A DNA stretch of 50,309 nucleotides from Motiliproteus sp. (GTDB lineage Bacteria; Pseudomonadota; Gammaproteobacteria; Pseudomonadales; Balneatricaceae), in the NCBI GenBank assembly GCA_026196225.1, contig JAPHRD010000096.1:1-50309 (forward strand). Direction: 5' to 3'. Positions 27,473 to 36,711 of the stretch are shown here, one piece after another. Under the pieces are notes generated by a model. It made no database searches. It saw nothing but the letters and a program-made list of their open reading frames with translations, and had not been told where the DNA came from. How positions within the stretch are numbered: position 1 is the stretch's first letter; every line of letters begins with the position of its first letter. The translations under genes and the position numbers were made by a program.

Positions 27473-29068
27473 TTAGGGGTTATAAACAATAGAAACGGCA
27501 TCGGAAAGCTCGACAAGAAAGCCGCCCTGCTTCAAGGCTTCTTCAATCCAAGCGGTATCAGAGGCTACAGCGTAGTCAGGAGTTTCAGCTCCTTGCGAGT
27601 GCCATTTGATCGCTTTTGCCAGCTGCTGATTCCCTAGTGCAATGCCAAAGTGTGCGAAGACTCGATCGAAAAATTCGGTGAGTCGAACTCTTTCGTTTGG
27701 TTTTAAAAGTGCTGCAACTAAAAGTCTTAAAATATTTGGTGGTAGTACGAAGCGCTGGCCACGGCCTGTGCGGGGAACGACAAACTCGATTTCTTTTGAA
27801 AGCTTTCTAAAGATCTGGAAGCCATGTTTATCTGCTTCGTTAAACTTTTGGGTCTTGCCACCGGAAAGTTGGTCAGTCACTCGAAGGACACGATAAAGCA
27901 TCTCTTCAACCGCTATGAATGAACCCTCTGCGAGCTTCCTTGGTGCTGACCCGCTCTTAGCCGTTGGAGAAGCAGCAATCCATGAATAGTTGCCTGCGAA
28001 TCCTTCAGTGTTTTGATCTGAGGAATCAACTCTTCTGGCCTGGAAGCAAAGAGAGCGAAGAACATGCAGGCTGCAAAGTAGCTGCATCAACTCGATTTTC
28101 TCTAGATCGCCTACAGAAGATCGGCAAATGTTTCTCAGCTCGATAGCAAACAATAAGGCTTCAATGACCGACGTTGTTGGTACCCACCCTAAGGTTGCAG
28201 ATTTTTTTGGATGGAGCTTGAAGTCCTCAAGGGAGCCTTCGATAAAATTGGCGAGATCATCTAGCTCACCGACGGAGTTCTTTAATATCGAGTTGATACC
28301 CTCTTCTACGTCATTCTGAAGAGCAGCGATATTAGTCCTCCTAAGGTGTTTGTATTCATCACTTTCCGTCAACTGGCTCAATATTTCAGAGTGATCCATT
28401 GAGAACAGATGGGCTAGTTGAAGAAATAGCAGTTCTCCTCCTCTTGCCATAAATAGGTGTTTATCCGCTGCGAAATGGCGCTTTGCATCATCCCAGGAGT
28501 TACTAGAGAGTTCTTTCAGATCAGGGTTTCTCAGAGCAGCCGTGTGTTCCCATGCGAGCTCTCTAGACAACAAAGAATATGATGCCGGTAAAAAACTATG
28601 GGTTACCCATGTACGGTTTTTTGCTACACCGACAAAACCGCCAAACAAACTTTGTAATAAGCGGACGATTTCATCCTTATCCTCATCCGGAGCCTCAATG
28701 CTATCTTTGATGCTATCTAGAGCGCCTCGGTAGGCCTGTTGATGTACAGGATGTCTCGTTTCTAGCTTTGAAGAGGGAAAGAAGGAGAATAACTTCAATG
28801 CGATGCGATCTTCTGGCCAGTATATGGCTGTCTCGTCATAAGGAAGTCGAAAGGAAAAATCGGCGTTTTTGCTCTGGCCTTTAGGAGATGAAAAAACTAG
28901 GAGCAATTCAGCCAAGTATTCAATGGGCGTTTGGTCCTTGTATAAGCGTCGCCCGTATAGCTTAATTGCAGGGTTTGTCGCATCTGCGCTGACATTGCTG
29001 GCGTTGCAACTTGGGAAACGCTTACCCAATGCTTCTATTGTCGAGTTATTGTCATCTCGATCCATCAT
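27473..29068 (-). CDS. DptG/SspG-like component
   Basis: This 531-aa protein has no catalytic motif I recognise. It contains a basic block FVVPRTGRGQRFVLPP followed by NILRLLVAALLKPNERVRL and FFDRVFAHFGI near the C-terminus (about 430-490), which looks like a winged-helix or structural region. Its place between a small P-loop ATPase and a HerA-like giant matches the F-G-H gene order of PT-dependent restriction (DndFGH, SspFGH). It overlaps the F-like gene by ATGA, so the two are translationally coupled. The call rests on position and size rather than on a domain hit. Confidence 0.55.
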   Translation of the reverse strand: MMDRDDNNSTIEALGKRFPSCNASNVSADATNPAIKLYGRRLYKDQTPIEYLAELLLVFSSPKGQSKNADFSFRLPYDETAIYWPEDRIALKLFSFFPSSKLETRHPVHQQAYRGALDSIKDSIEAPDEDKDEIVRLLQSLFGGFVGVAKNRTWVTHSFLPASYSLLSRELAWEHTAALRNPDLKELSSNSWDDAKRHFAADKHLFMARGGELLFLQLAHLFSMDHSEILSQLTESDEYKHLRRTNIAALQNDVEEGINSILKNSVGELDDLANFIEGSLEDFKLHPKKSATLGWVPTTSVIEALLFAIELRNICRSSVGDLEKIELMQLLCSLHVLRSLCFQARRVDSSDQNTEGFAGNYSWIAASPTAKSGSAPRKLAEGSFIAVEEMLYRVLRVTDQLSGGKTQKFNEADKHGFQIFRKLSKEIEFVVPRTGRGQRFVLPPNILRLLVAALLKPNERVRLTEFFDRVFAHFGIALGNQQLAKAIKWHSQGAETPDYAVASDTAWIEEALKQGGFLVELSDAVSIVYNP

Positions 29069-30855
29069 TCATCGCTCTCCAAAACTCCATTTTCCTTGTC
29101 CATTAAAAAGCGGTGAATCTGTACCTCGCCGCTAATCCCTGCGCGAAGAAGTTCTATCTCGTCTTCGGAGCGCCTTTGATTTTCTGTTGCTCGTAATAAT
29201 TCTGATTGAAACCAATCGAGCTGAGCTCGATGGATGGGTGAAAGTGCTGAACCTAGCTCGCCAACCCCTCGCTGGCGGATATAATCCAAAAGAGGGAGTG
29301 TTAGTGGGAGATTTGCCCCTGATTGATGTTGCAAGATTAAAATACGCTTTACCGGATCGAATTCAAGGAAAAACTCCTTAAAGGAGATTGTTCTTATTAC
29401 CAACTGGGTGGGTTGAACTACTGCTCGATCTGGGCGCCTGAGCGTTATGTAGAGGTTGTCCTGCGATCGAAATTGCCCTGAGCTAAACCCAGAGTACACC
29501 TCAAGCAACACTTGCAAACAGGTATTTTTTAGTAGTTTGGTATCCCGCCTACCAAGGGTTAGCTTGCCAGCGAGTTGCCATCCATCTAGCTCCCGAAGGC
29601 TAGGGGATCGAACGAAGTGATCTAGAAATCCATAAGCTTTGGCAGATGCAGTTTCTTCCACGTTGCCGAATATGTAAGCCAAGCGGCGTAATGCGAAACG
29701 CCATCTAACAGCTTCGGAGCTAACCGCTCTGTTGCGCCAGTGAGTAACAAGGTACTCTAAGGATTTTGGTATTGTAGCCCACCCCATCAAATTTGATTGA
29801 GTTAGTGCTTTGTCGTACGCAACACTCACTGATGCTCCAAAAGGCTCGCGCTGCAATAGGCTAACCGCATGAAGGTTTTGTGCATTAACTGAAGGTTTTC
29901 CTCCCTGATAACCAAAAAAACCTTCGCTGAAAATAATCCTCTCTAATCCTTCACTACCTTTGTCTTGTGCCTGGGCAGTGGAACTCTCTACAATCTCGTT
30001 GGCTTCTTCGCAAGACATACCGCCCGTAATACCAAAAGCGATCTGCGCAACCATTTGTCGAAGAGTCAATCGCTGCTCATAGGCGTTTACTCGCTTGTAA
30101 ATCCACCGAATACGCTCTTCTACAATATCTACTGACTCTTTAAGAGCGTTCCGATTGAGTTTAATAGGGCAAGCTTCTGAGACTGAACAGTTGTTACAAG
30201 CACTCCAGGCGGAGTGATTGACGAGTTTTGTGAGAAGCTTGGAACCAAGAGAAACGTTATCTAGTAGAGTCAAGTTGACAATGACGAGGTCTTTTCCAAG
30301 CCCTTTGAGCGTATGCTCTGTAGAAAGCGTATCGTCAAGGGGCGTGTCTAACACTTCTAGAAGATTGCTCTCCAAACCTTGTACGGCTTCACCATGGTTT
30401 TCTGCATAACTCAGAATACTTTGGAGTAACGGCCCGGTGTTGCTGACGATCAACCAGCTTCCTTGATCATTGAATGCTTGCTTTAGCCACGTGTTTCTAT
30501 TTTCTGCACTCAACTCACTCATGTCTTTAACGATACAGACATGTGACTCGGGGATCTCTTCAAGCTCGGCTAGCGGTTTATCTAATGGCTCTTTTAGATC
30601 AAGTCCTCGAAGTCTTTTAAGCACATCCAGAGCTACGGTGGATTTTCCGTCACCTGCGTGACCGGTGAGAACTACCACTCTCTCACTGGCATCTTGAAGG
30701 AGATAAACTAGCTGCTCAACGATCAGGAAGGGTTCGTAAAGCTCAGAGAAATATGGGCTTAGGGCTTGCGACTCAGCGAGCGCGTTAGCGCCATTAGCAG
30801 TAACGTTGTGTAACGAGTTTAGGTAAGAAATAAATCCATTTTGTGGGGTTTTCAT
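29065..30855 (-). CDS. DptF/SspF-like P-loop ATPase
   Basis: This protein of about 596 aa has a Walker A GHAGDGKST (about residues 65-73) and HVCIVKDMSEL after the next strand. A cysteine cluster C-N-N-C-x5-C (in SACNNCSVSEACPI) may bind zinc. This combination recalls DptF of PT-dependent restriction. The frame is open to 30924, but the ATG at 30855 has AAGGA upstream and starts at MKTPQNGF. It begins the F-G-H part of the array, 104 nt after the helicase gene. It probably hydrolyses ATP within the FGH complex. Whether it belongs to the Dnd or Ssp type cannot be decided by eye. Confidence 0.72.
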   Translation of the reverse strand: MKTPQNGFISYLNSLHNVTANGANALAESQALSPYFSELYEPFLIVEQLVYLLQDASERVVVLTGHAGDGKSTVALDVLKRLRGLDLKEPLDKPLAELEEIPESHVCIVKDMSELSAENRNTWLKQAFNDQGSWLIVSNTGPLLQSILSYAENHGEAVQGLESNLLEVLDTPLDDTLSTEHTLKGLGKDLVIVNLTLLDNVSLGSKLLTKLVNHSAWSACNNCSVSEACPIKLNRNALKESVDIVEERIRWIYKRVNAYEQRLTLRQMVAQIAFGITGGMSCEEANEIVESSTAQAQDKGSEGLERIIFSEGFFGYQGGKPSVNAQNLHAVSLLQREPFGASVSVAYDKALTQSNLMGWATIPKSLEYLVTHWRNRAVSSEAVRWRFALRRLAYIFGNVEETASAKAYGFLDHFVRSPSLRELDGWQLAGKLTLGRRDTKLLKNTCLQVLLEVYSGFSSGQFRSQDNLYITLRRPDRAVVQPTQLVIRTISFKEFFLEFDPVKRILILQHQSGANLPLTLPLLDYIRQRGVGELGSALSPIHRAQLDWFQSELLRATENQRRSEDEIELLRAGISGEVQIHRFLMDKENGVLESDE

Positions 30856-30959
30856 ACCCGGTCCTTCATTTGATGTTGCATATTGGTTTGATATTGCCAC
30901 GTAACTTTTTGAGTTTCCAATCAAATATACGGCTTGCGGCTAGCTCTTTCTGAATCTTT

Positions 30960-33900
30960 CTATGGGATTGTCGTATCCAAACTCTGCATGGTGATCGCAT
31001 TGAACAAGTTAACTAACTTCAACTGCTCTGTATTACTCGTGATCACTCTTCCAATCGCAGGGTTAGCGACTATAATCGCGAGCGATTGTGCGCGCGATAT
31101 CGCAACATTGATCCGATGCTTATCAAACAGAAAATCCAAACCACGGGGTGATTCAGCCGGATCACTTGCACACATGCTCAGGAAAACGATAGGCGCTTCT
31201 TGCCCTTGAAACTTGTCCACACTTCCCACTTTTGCTTGCTCGCCCAAAGCCTGTTTGAGCTTGGCCACCTGATGGTTGTATGGGGCAACGAAGAGCATGT
31301 CGTTCCAGCCAATCGGACGGGTGGGTTCGCTTGGATCCCCTGTATGAAATATCCTCCCCAATAGCTGTCCAGACAACGCTTTGATCTGCTCCACCTCTTC
31401 ATCCGAAGCCTGTGTATTTCCCTCATGCTCGACCGGCACAAACAGGATGCCAGCCTCCTTGTTTAAGGTGCCCGAAGAAAGCCCTATTTGAGCTTCTTCA
31501 GGAACCTCGATAATTCGCTTATCTGTAGTTGGATCAGACTCGAGCTTGCCCTCATAGATGTGATCACTGATGAACCGATTGACATGCGAGTGCATGCGAT
31601 AGGTCGTGCCTAGAAACACGCCCATGTCTTGTGGAATGGTCGGCATTTCGTGGAGCAGGTAATCCAGCACGGACAAGCCACTCTCTGCAGGATGTGTCCC
31701 CTGAGAGGGCTGCCCCAATTGCATTTGATCTCCCATCAACACCAGGTTTTTAGCGGATCGGCTCATGGCGATCAGATTCGCAACGGAAACCTGGCCTGCC
31801 TCATCCACAAATAGATAATCGAGTTGACCGGCCATATCCTCCCGTGAGAATCCCCACGCTGTTGTCCCAAGAACACAGGCAGGTTCAACCTGCTCGGCCA
31901 ATACATTATTTTTCAGTAGGGATATATCGAGCTGCTCGAGTTCTGGATCCGTGTTTTTGGTGCAAGCAAAGCGCCCCTGAATATTTTTCTCAGCACAGTA
32001 TTGGGCGGTGCTTAGCAGCAGGTTGTTGATCGCTTTGTGGCTGTTGCTGGCAATCCCGACTTTAGCGCCCGATTTCAGCAACTTTGCGATCACGTGTTTT
32101 CCGGTATAGGATTTCCCAGCACCAGGCGGTCCTTGAATTGCGAGGTAGCTACTATCGAGATGGCATACGGCATCAATCACCTGCTGCAATCTTTCCGTTG
32201 AATCCTGACTTGGAGCAATCTCTCCCGTGTCTGTTGGAAATGTGAAGCCCGCTTGAAAGCGCGGTTTGGAGCGCAATAAGAAGTCTAAAATGGCCGAATG
32301 ACCCACCTTTACGTCACCTTGTTCGTAGTCCCGAACAAACTGCTCAATGGCTTCTGGTATCGGACTTGGGTGAACGTATTCGTCTGGAACCAGGGACAGG
32401 GTCGATGGCGGCGGTTCTTTGGCCTGGAGCACTATTTGACCGTTTTCCAGTTGGCTCTCGGCTTTTACATAGGTCACCTTCGCCGTTTTCCCGTCGTCAG
32501 TTTCCACACCGAGTAGGTAGAACTGGGACGATGCACCCTTAAACTCCTGAGCAGGATCGAATTGGTACTCGTAGGCATGATTGCGGGCACGGGGTTTGGG
32601 CAGGAACGGCTCCCGCTGGGTGCGTTCACAGCACGCAAGGCAATCCAAATCATCAATGAGTTCCACGTCACTGAGTCCAAGACGCTCAAACATCCGCCAG
32701 AAGACGGGTTTGGCTTCTCTGCGATGGAACTCCAGCGTCCATGCGAGGTTCTCCGTTAAAGCTGCTCGGGACGGATTTTCCTGGTCCTGTGCACTGGCGG
32801 ATGCCAGCAAGCGATCACGGAGCAGCGTCCGCTCAGTTACCTCTTCAGACACTTCGACCTCAAGCACCTCGGACTGCCCAATATAACTGATGTCATGCTC
32901 TGCTTGCTGCTCACGCAACCACCCAACCAGTTCCTGAGTGGAATCGCAATCATCAATGTTATATTCACGGATGTCGTTCAGGATGCTCGAGGTTTGCCAA
33001 CTGTCTCCTTGCTCTCCCGATTGGTGCAGCGTGCGCCACTGTTCATAGACGACCACAGAATCTCCACCACTGCCGACTTCGGTTTCCCTTCCTCCTCGAT
33101 ACAGGTGTTCTACGTTTTTGATGGAATACTTGGGTTCACCCAGCAGCAGTCCCCCTTTAACGATCTTATAAAGGTCGATAAACACACCGTTACGCAGCAG
33201 TTGATCCACTTCAAACTCACAGACGCCGTAACGCCCCATTAGCTTTCGACAGGCCGCGATCTCATAATTAGCGTAGTGGTAGATGTGCATCGAAGGGTCT
33301 GCCAGCCAGCGGCCATAAACCCACTCGATAAACGATTGAAAGGCTTGTTTTTCCTGCTCGTGGTCGTGCGCCCAATAGTCCTTGAAGGCCCGATCTCCCT
33401 GCTCGGTAAAGTAAGTGGCTCCCCACAGATACTCCAGCCCTCCCTCAATCAAAGGGAATCCCTCAATATCAAAGAAAACGTCGAGAGATGAATGCGGTGG
33501 TAGCAGCGCAAGCCCCGCTTTCTCACCCACTGCGGATCGCAGGATTTCAAAGCTCGGGGGGGCTGAGTTATCAACATCTTGCCGTTCTTTCGTTTGCAGT
33601 TGGATGCTTGCTTGAGCCTTTAAGCGTGCGAATGTTGGCGCATTGATGCCACTGACGAACTCCAACTCAGAATGGGCCAGCGCATGCATCGTTGATAAAC
33701 CCGCACGGTTGAGTTTTTTGATCTGCCCCTTGGTGATGGTGGCGACCTGGAAGAGGTGATCGCGTTCCAGCAGCAGTTGCTTGGCGTAATCAGACCAGTC
33801 CGCCCAACTATTGGAGTCGGCAGGGTCCGGCATGTTGGCCGGGTCGAACGCTCGCTGAGATTGTAGAAACGCATCTTTTAAAGACCGGTAGTAGAAGTAG

Positions 33901-34451
33901 TAGTCATGGGTCTTGAAGTTGGCTTGCCCGCCGTTTCCTAACGCAACCACCAGATTCGCAGGCTTTCTTCCCTGAATCGCTTCGAGCATTTCGGCATAAC
34001 AGCATAATTGAACAAGGAAGGCCGGTTTGACGGTAGAAGCGAGCTTGGTATCCCAGATCTCGTAATGATAGCTGCCTAATCTGCTCGCACCCTCAACCCG
34101 GACTAGAAAATCGCTGTAACCACCAAAATCAGCGAGCTCCAGACGCCCTTGCACGATGATATCAGCGCCGCTATCCATTGCGGCCAGCGTCAGCTCTCGC
34201 TTATCACTTTCTTCGCTGCCTTCAATTTTGGCAACACTTAAACCTTGCTCCTTGAACTGCGCTTCCAAGTTATCTTCATGTTCATAACCTTTCTGTGCCA
34301 GGACTCCCTTCAGAAGGTCGGGTGCATCTTTCTCGGGTGCTTGGTCTGAGCACTCAATTGCATAACGATCCATCCAGGATGCGAATGGACTGTCCATGTA
34401 CCGCGTTAAATCAGAGGGGGAGAAGTACATCTGTCCGTTTCTTTTGTACAT
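30960..34451 (-). CDS. RecB-like nuclease / UPF1-type helicase fusion (TM0106 family-like)
   Basis: This 1163-aa three-part enzyme starts with a RecB-family nuclease domain (1-290) containing GYSDFLV, the catalytic DTK in YEIWDTKLA, and QLCCYAEM. A middle RNase H-like exonuclease region follows, with DIEGFPL near residue 325 and NIDDCDST near 505. The C-terminal superfamily 1 helicase has Walker A GPPGAGKS, the Walker B/DEAG box LFVDEAGQ, Q-box FQGQEA and motif VI INVAISRAQ. Such proteins process DNA ends or R-loops and are common in defence islands. The start has AAGGA 8 nt upstream. It sits inside the leftward array just before the FGH-like genes, suggesting it degrades DNA they have damaged. 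Confidence 0.85.
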   Translation of the reverse strand: MYKRNGQMYFSPSDLTRYMDSPFASWMDRYAIECSDQAPEKDAPDLLKGVLAQKGYEHEDNLEAQFKEQGLSVAKIEGSEESDKRELTLAAMDSGADIIVQGRLELADFGGYSDFLVRVEGASRLGSYHYEIWDTKLASTVKPAFLVQLCCYAEMLEAIQGRKPANLVVALGNGGQANFKTHDYYFYYRSLKDAFLQSQRAFDPANMPDPADSNSWADWSDYAKQLLLERDHLFQVATITKGQIKKLNRAGLSTMHALAHSELEFVSGINAPTFARLKAQASIQLQTKERQDVDNSAPPSFEILRSAVGEKAGLALLPPHSSLDVFFDIEGFPLIEGGLEYLWGATYFTEQGDRAFKDYWAHDHEQEKQAFQSFIEWVYGRWLADPSMHIYHYANYEIAACRKLMGRYGVCEFEVDQLLRNGVFIDLYKIVKGGLLLGEPKYSIKNVEHLYRGGRETEVGSGGDSVVVYEQWRTLHQSGEQGDSWQTSSILNDIREYNIDDCDSTQELVGWLREQQAEHDISYIGQSEVLEVEVSEEVTERTLLRDRLLASASAQDQENPSRAALTENLAWTLEFHRREAKPVFWRMFERLGLSDVELIDDLDCLACCERTQREPFLPKPRARNHAYEYQFDPAQEFKGASSQFYLLGVETDDGKTAKVTYVKAESQLENGQIVLQAKEPPPSTLSLVPDEYVHPSPIPEAIEQFVRDYEQGDVKVGHSAILDFLLRSKPRFQAGFTFPTDTGEIAPSQDSTERLQQVIDAVCHLDSSYLAIQGPPGAGKSYTGKHVIAKLLKSGAKVGIASNSHKAINNLLLSTAQYCAEKNIQGRFACTKNTDPELEQLDISLLKNNVLAEQVEPACVLGTTAWGFSREDMAGQLDYLFVDEAGQVSVANLIAMSRSAKNLVLMGDQMQLGQPSQGTHPAESGLSVLDYLLHEMPTIPQDMGVFLGTTYRMHSHVNRFISDHIYEGKLESDPTTDKRIIEVPEEAQIGLSSGTLNKEAGILFVPVEHEGNTQASDEEVEQIKALSGQLLGRIFHTGDPSEPTRPIGWNDMLFVAPYNHQVAKLKQALGEQAKVGSVDKFQGQEAPIVFLSMCASDPAESPRGLDFLFDKHRINVAISRAQSLAIIVANPAIGRVITSNTEQLKLVNLFNAITMQSLDTTIP

Positions 34452-34502
34452 GGTTACGATCCTTGAAACACTGTGTGATTTAGCGGCGCTGGATACAGCA
34501 GG

Positions 34503-35069
34503 TCAGCCCAGCCTGCGCACGTCTGATAAGTAGTGGCTGCATATTTCATCGTCCTTCACGAGGGCATAGCCTGTCCGCAGCTCTTGCCGGTGTGATCGAT
34601 CCCATTGTGCAGAAAAGTACCACAGCTCTTGAGTGGGCTGCATGCCATCGATAAAGGAGCGCCATCCGGAGTTCAGGTGGCCGAACGGCACATCAGGTAC
34701 GGCTTTCATCGGATCCTGCACGCGTTCACGTTGCTCCACCTGGTGAACGGTTAACTTTTCGATCAAGTCGGAATACTCAACTTTAAAGACGGGTGGCGGA
34801 GCAACCTCCCGAACACGCTGACCCGTGACAGAATCGATCGCTTTCCAGACCAACAACAATGGCCATAGGGTCGCCAGCATTGTCATCGCGAAGAGTTCAG
34901 AAGAAGCTTCTTTTATGTGCTCTGCGATCGACAGATCCTCTCGCCCGCCGCACAGTAACTTATGGACCATGAGCGGTTCATCGCACTCTCCTTTGCGGCG
35001 GGCAATCTGTCGAAATAGTGTAAGAAGGAGCACGCCCACAGCCATATACGCTAGCAGGTAAATCATCAC
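34503..35069 (-). CDS. Unknown membrane protein with two transmembrane segments
   Basis: This 188-aa protein has a transmembrane helix at residues 3-20 (IYLLAYMAVGVLLLTLF) and a second near residues 58-75 (FAMTMLATLWPLLLVWKA), with about 110 soluble residues after it. It overlaps the upstream gene by ATGA and is 51 nt from the helicase start, so it belongs to the leftward array. I recognise no family. A membrane protein inside a DNA-defence operon could be an anchor or an effector, but this is conjecture. Confidence 0.65.
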   Translation of the reverse strand: MMIYLLAYMAVGVLLLTLFRQIARRKGECDEPLMVHKLLCGGREDLSIAEHIKEASSELFAMTMLATLWPLLLVWKAIDSVTGQRVREVAPPPVFKVEYSDLIEKLTVHQVEQRERVQDPMKAVPDVPFGHLNSGWRSFIDGMQPTQELWYFSAQWDRSHRQELRTGYALVKDDEICSHYLSDVRRLG

Positions 35070-35557
35070 GACTCGTCCCTCTTGCGATCCGACCCAAAGA
35101 CCGTCATCGCCGCGATTGAATACCCTTCCGGCGCACCTTTGTCAGCGAGTCCGTTCTGATGTACATCTTGCTCTTGCAAGATACCTCGCTCAAAGGTGAG
35201 GAGTAGATCACGCTCGTACTCGCTCGCAAATCCCGCATGGTGATATTCAATCAACTTCCCTTGAGGAATGCGCAGGGTTCCTGAGTACCAATGTGCGAAC
35301 ACCCTATCTGGAAAATCAGGGAAGAGGGTTGCCAGGGTGATTTCCTCTCCGTCTTCCAAAGATCCCGTCAGCCCATTCAGATACAATCGACCATCTAGAA
35401 GCTCCCAGCTACCAATATACCCTCGCCATAATGCCGTGCATGTCACCGCGAATTTAGGCAGCCTTCCTCCCAGGGCTACAAAGTCGTTCAGGGGCGTACT
35501 GCACATCGAAAATCGTTGTCCATCCAGGCGGATTTTTTCCGGAATCTGCGCTGTCAT
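35066..35557 (-). CDS. Conserved protein of unknown function
   Basis: This 163-aa soluble protein is beta-rich, with WRGYIGSWELLDGRLYL (about 44-60) and GTLRIPQGKLIEY plus ERDLLLTFERG toward the end. I associate this pattern with an uncharacterised family of bacterial accessory proteins, without a known function. A TTG at 35563 is an alternative start, but the ATG at 35557 is more likely, with AGAGG upstream. It overlaps the following membrane-protein gene by 4 nt, so the two probably work together. Confidence 0.65.
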   Translation of the reverse strand: MTAQIPEKIRLDGQRFSMCSTPLNDFVALGGRLPKFAVTCTALWRGYIGSWELLDGRLYLNGLTGSLEDGEEITLATLFPDFPDRVFAHWYSGTLRIPQGKLIEYHHAGFASEYERDLLLTFERGILQEQDVHQNGLADKGAPEGYSIAAMTVFGSDRKRDES

Positions 35558-35583
35558 AACCAATCGCCTCTGCTCAAATGACC

Positions 35584-36684
35584 TCAGAATTTGAGTTGGG
35601 CGATCGCGCTGAGCGCCGCTCCCAACTGGCTGCGTTTAAAACCCATACGCGGCCACTTATGAGAAGTCTTCGCCTCGGCTTCAGCAAAACAACCTTTCAA
35701 GGTTTCGATTTGAGTGTTCGTCCAAAATTTAGGATTGAACGATACCTCAAGAAAACCGGGCTGATCAGTACCTGAGAAGTACAGGCTAAAGACCGTCTTT
35801 GTTCCCTTACACAACATCAAGCCATTGGACCGAGCGCCACCTGTCGGTCGGGTTCTCAAACCATGACGGGATGCAAAATCACTTAGCTGTGCTTCCGGGC
35901 TGATCGATTCTGATTCGGCTTCAACCGGTGCTTGAAGAGCGACAGACTCTTTCGAAGTAGACTGGTTGGAAGTATCCGCGGCCTTCGCCTCGGCAGAAGG
36001 AGGGCACGTCGATACAGTTCGATCCGTGAGGTCAGAGTTGGCTGATCGTGCAGACAGGTCCGCATAGAAATCTGAAAGCGCTTTATCAACATAGAACGGA
36101 TTCAAACGGCCACGGTCGACAAGCGCTTTCTTGTCCCCCGTGTGTGGATTGATGGCGTAAGAGCGGATCGTCTTCGGCGCTTCTTGGTCTTCGTACCAGC
36201 GAATATTGAAGGCCGCCAGCTTAGTAAAGAAGCACATCTCGTGATAGGCCGGTATATGCTCATGAATCCACCAGGCTAACGCTGTCCAATCACCCGTTTT
36301 CTCAAAGTACTCGATAAATGCAGGCACGACGATACACGCGGTCGCACCGAGGTTGCCATGCGCGTCACGATGATCCCAAATATGTGCCGCATAGTTTGCC
36401 TCGTTACGCGAACAATTGAGCCGATGCTCATTGCCGTACTGGTTAACGGCGGGACTTCGATAGGCCGAGCGAATGGCAAGCCGACCCCAAGCATCTTGTA
36501 GCGGCTCAAGAATCTGTTCACACAATTGTTTACCCGCAACGATGGCAAGCTCGGGATGATCGGGCAGGTTGGGTATGCCCTGAATCTGTGAAATTTCTGA
36601 GAACAAAAAATCTCGCATGAAAAAACTGGGAGACAGCTGAACTCGACCAAATTCCTCCAGTTCATTAACGTTCCATTGTTTCAT
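35584..36684 (-). CDS. Peptidase M15-like (Hedgehog/DD-peptidase fold) protein with extra C-terminal domain
   Basis: This protein of about 366 aa has an N-terminal region resembling M15/VanY-like DD-peptidases. It shows LSPSFFMRDFLFSEI, a GIPN loop, LEPLQDAWGRLAIRSAYRSPAVN, then candidate zinc ligands in AAHIWDHRDAHG and YHEMCFF. After a low-complexity linker (about 235-280) comes a separate domain of about 95 residues with a conserved-looking KTVFSLYFSGTDQPGFLEVSF stretch I do not recognise. No signal peptide is visible, so a cell-wall role is doubtful and the fold may have another use. The ATG at 36684 has AAGGA upstream. The ATG at 36711 directly abuts the rmuC stop and is the alternative start. 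Confidence 0.6.
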   Translation of the reverse strand: MKQWNVNELEEFGRVQLSPSFFMRDFLFSEISQIQGIPNLPDHPELAIVAGKQLCEQILEPLQDAWGRLAIRSAYRSPAVNQYGNEHRLNCSRNEANYAAHIWDHRDAHGNLGATACIVVPAFIEYFEKTGDWTALAWWIHEHIPAYHEMCFFTKLAAFNIRWYEDQEAPKTIRSYAINPHTGDKKALVDRGRLNPFYVDKALSDFYADLSARSANSDLTDRTVSTCPPSAEAKAADTSNQSTSKESVALQAPVEAESESISPEAQLSDFASRHGLRTRPTGGARSNGLMLCKGTKTVFSLYFSGTDQPGFLEVSFNPKFWTNTQIETLKGCFAEAEAKTSHKWPRMGFKRSQLGAALSAIAQLKF

Positions 36685-36711
36685 CAGCTTAGTCCTTTGT
36701 TGAGTATCCAT

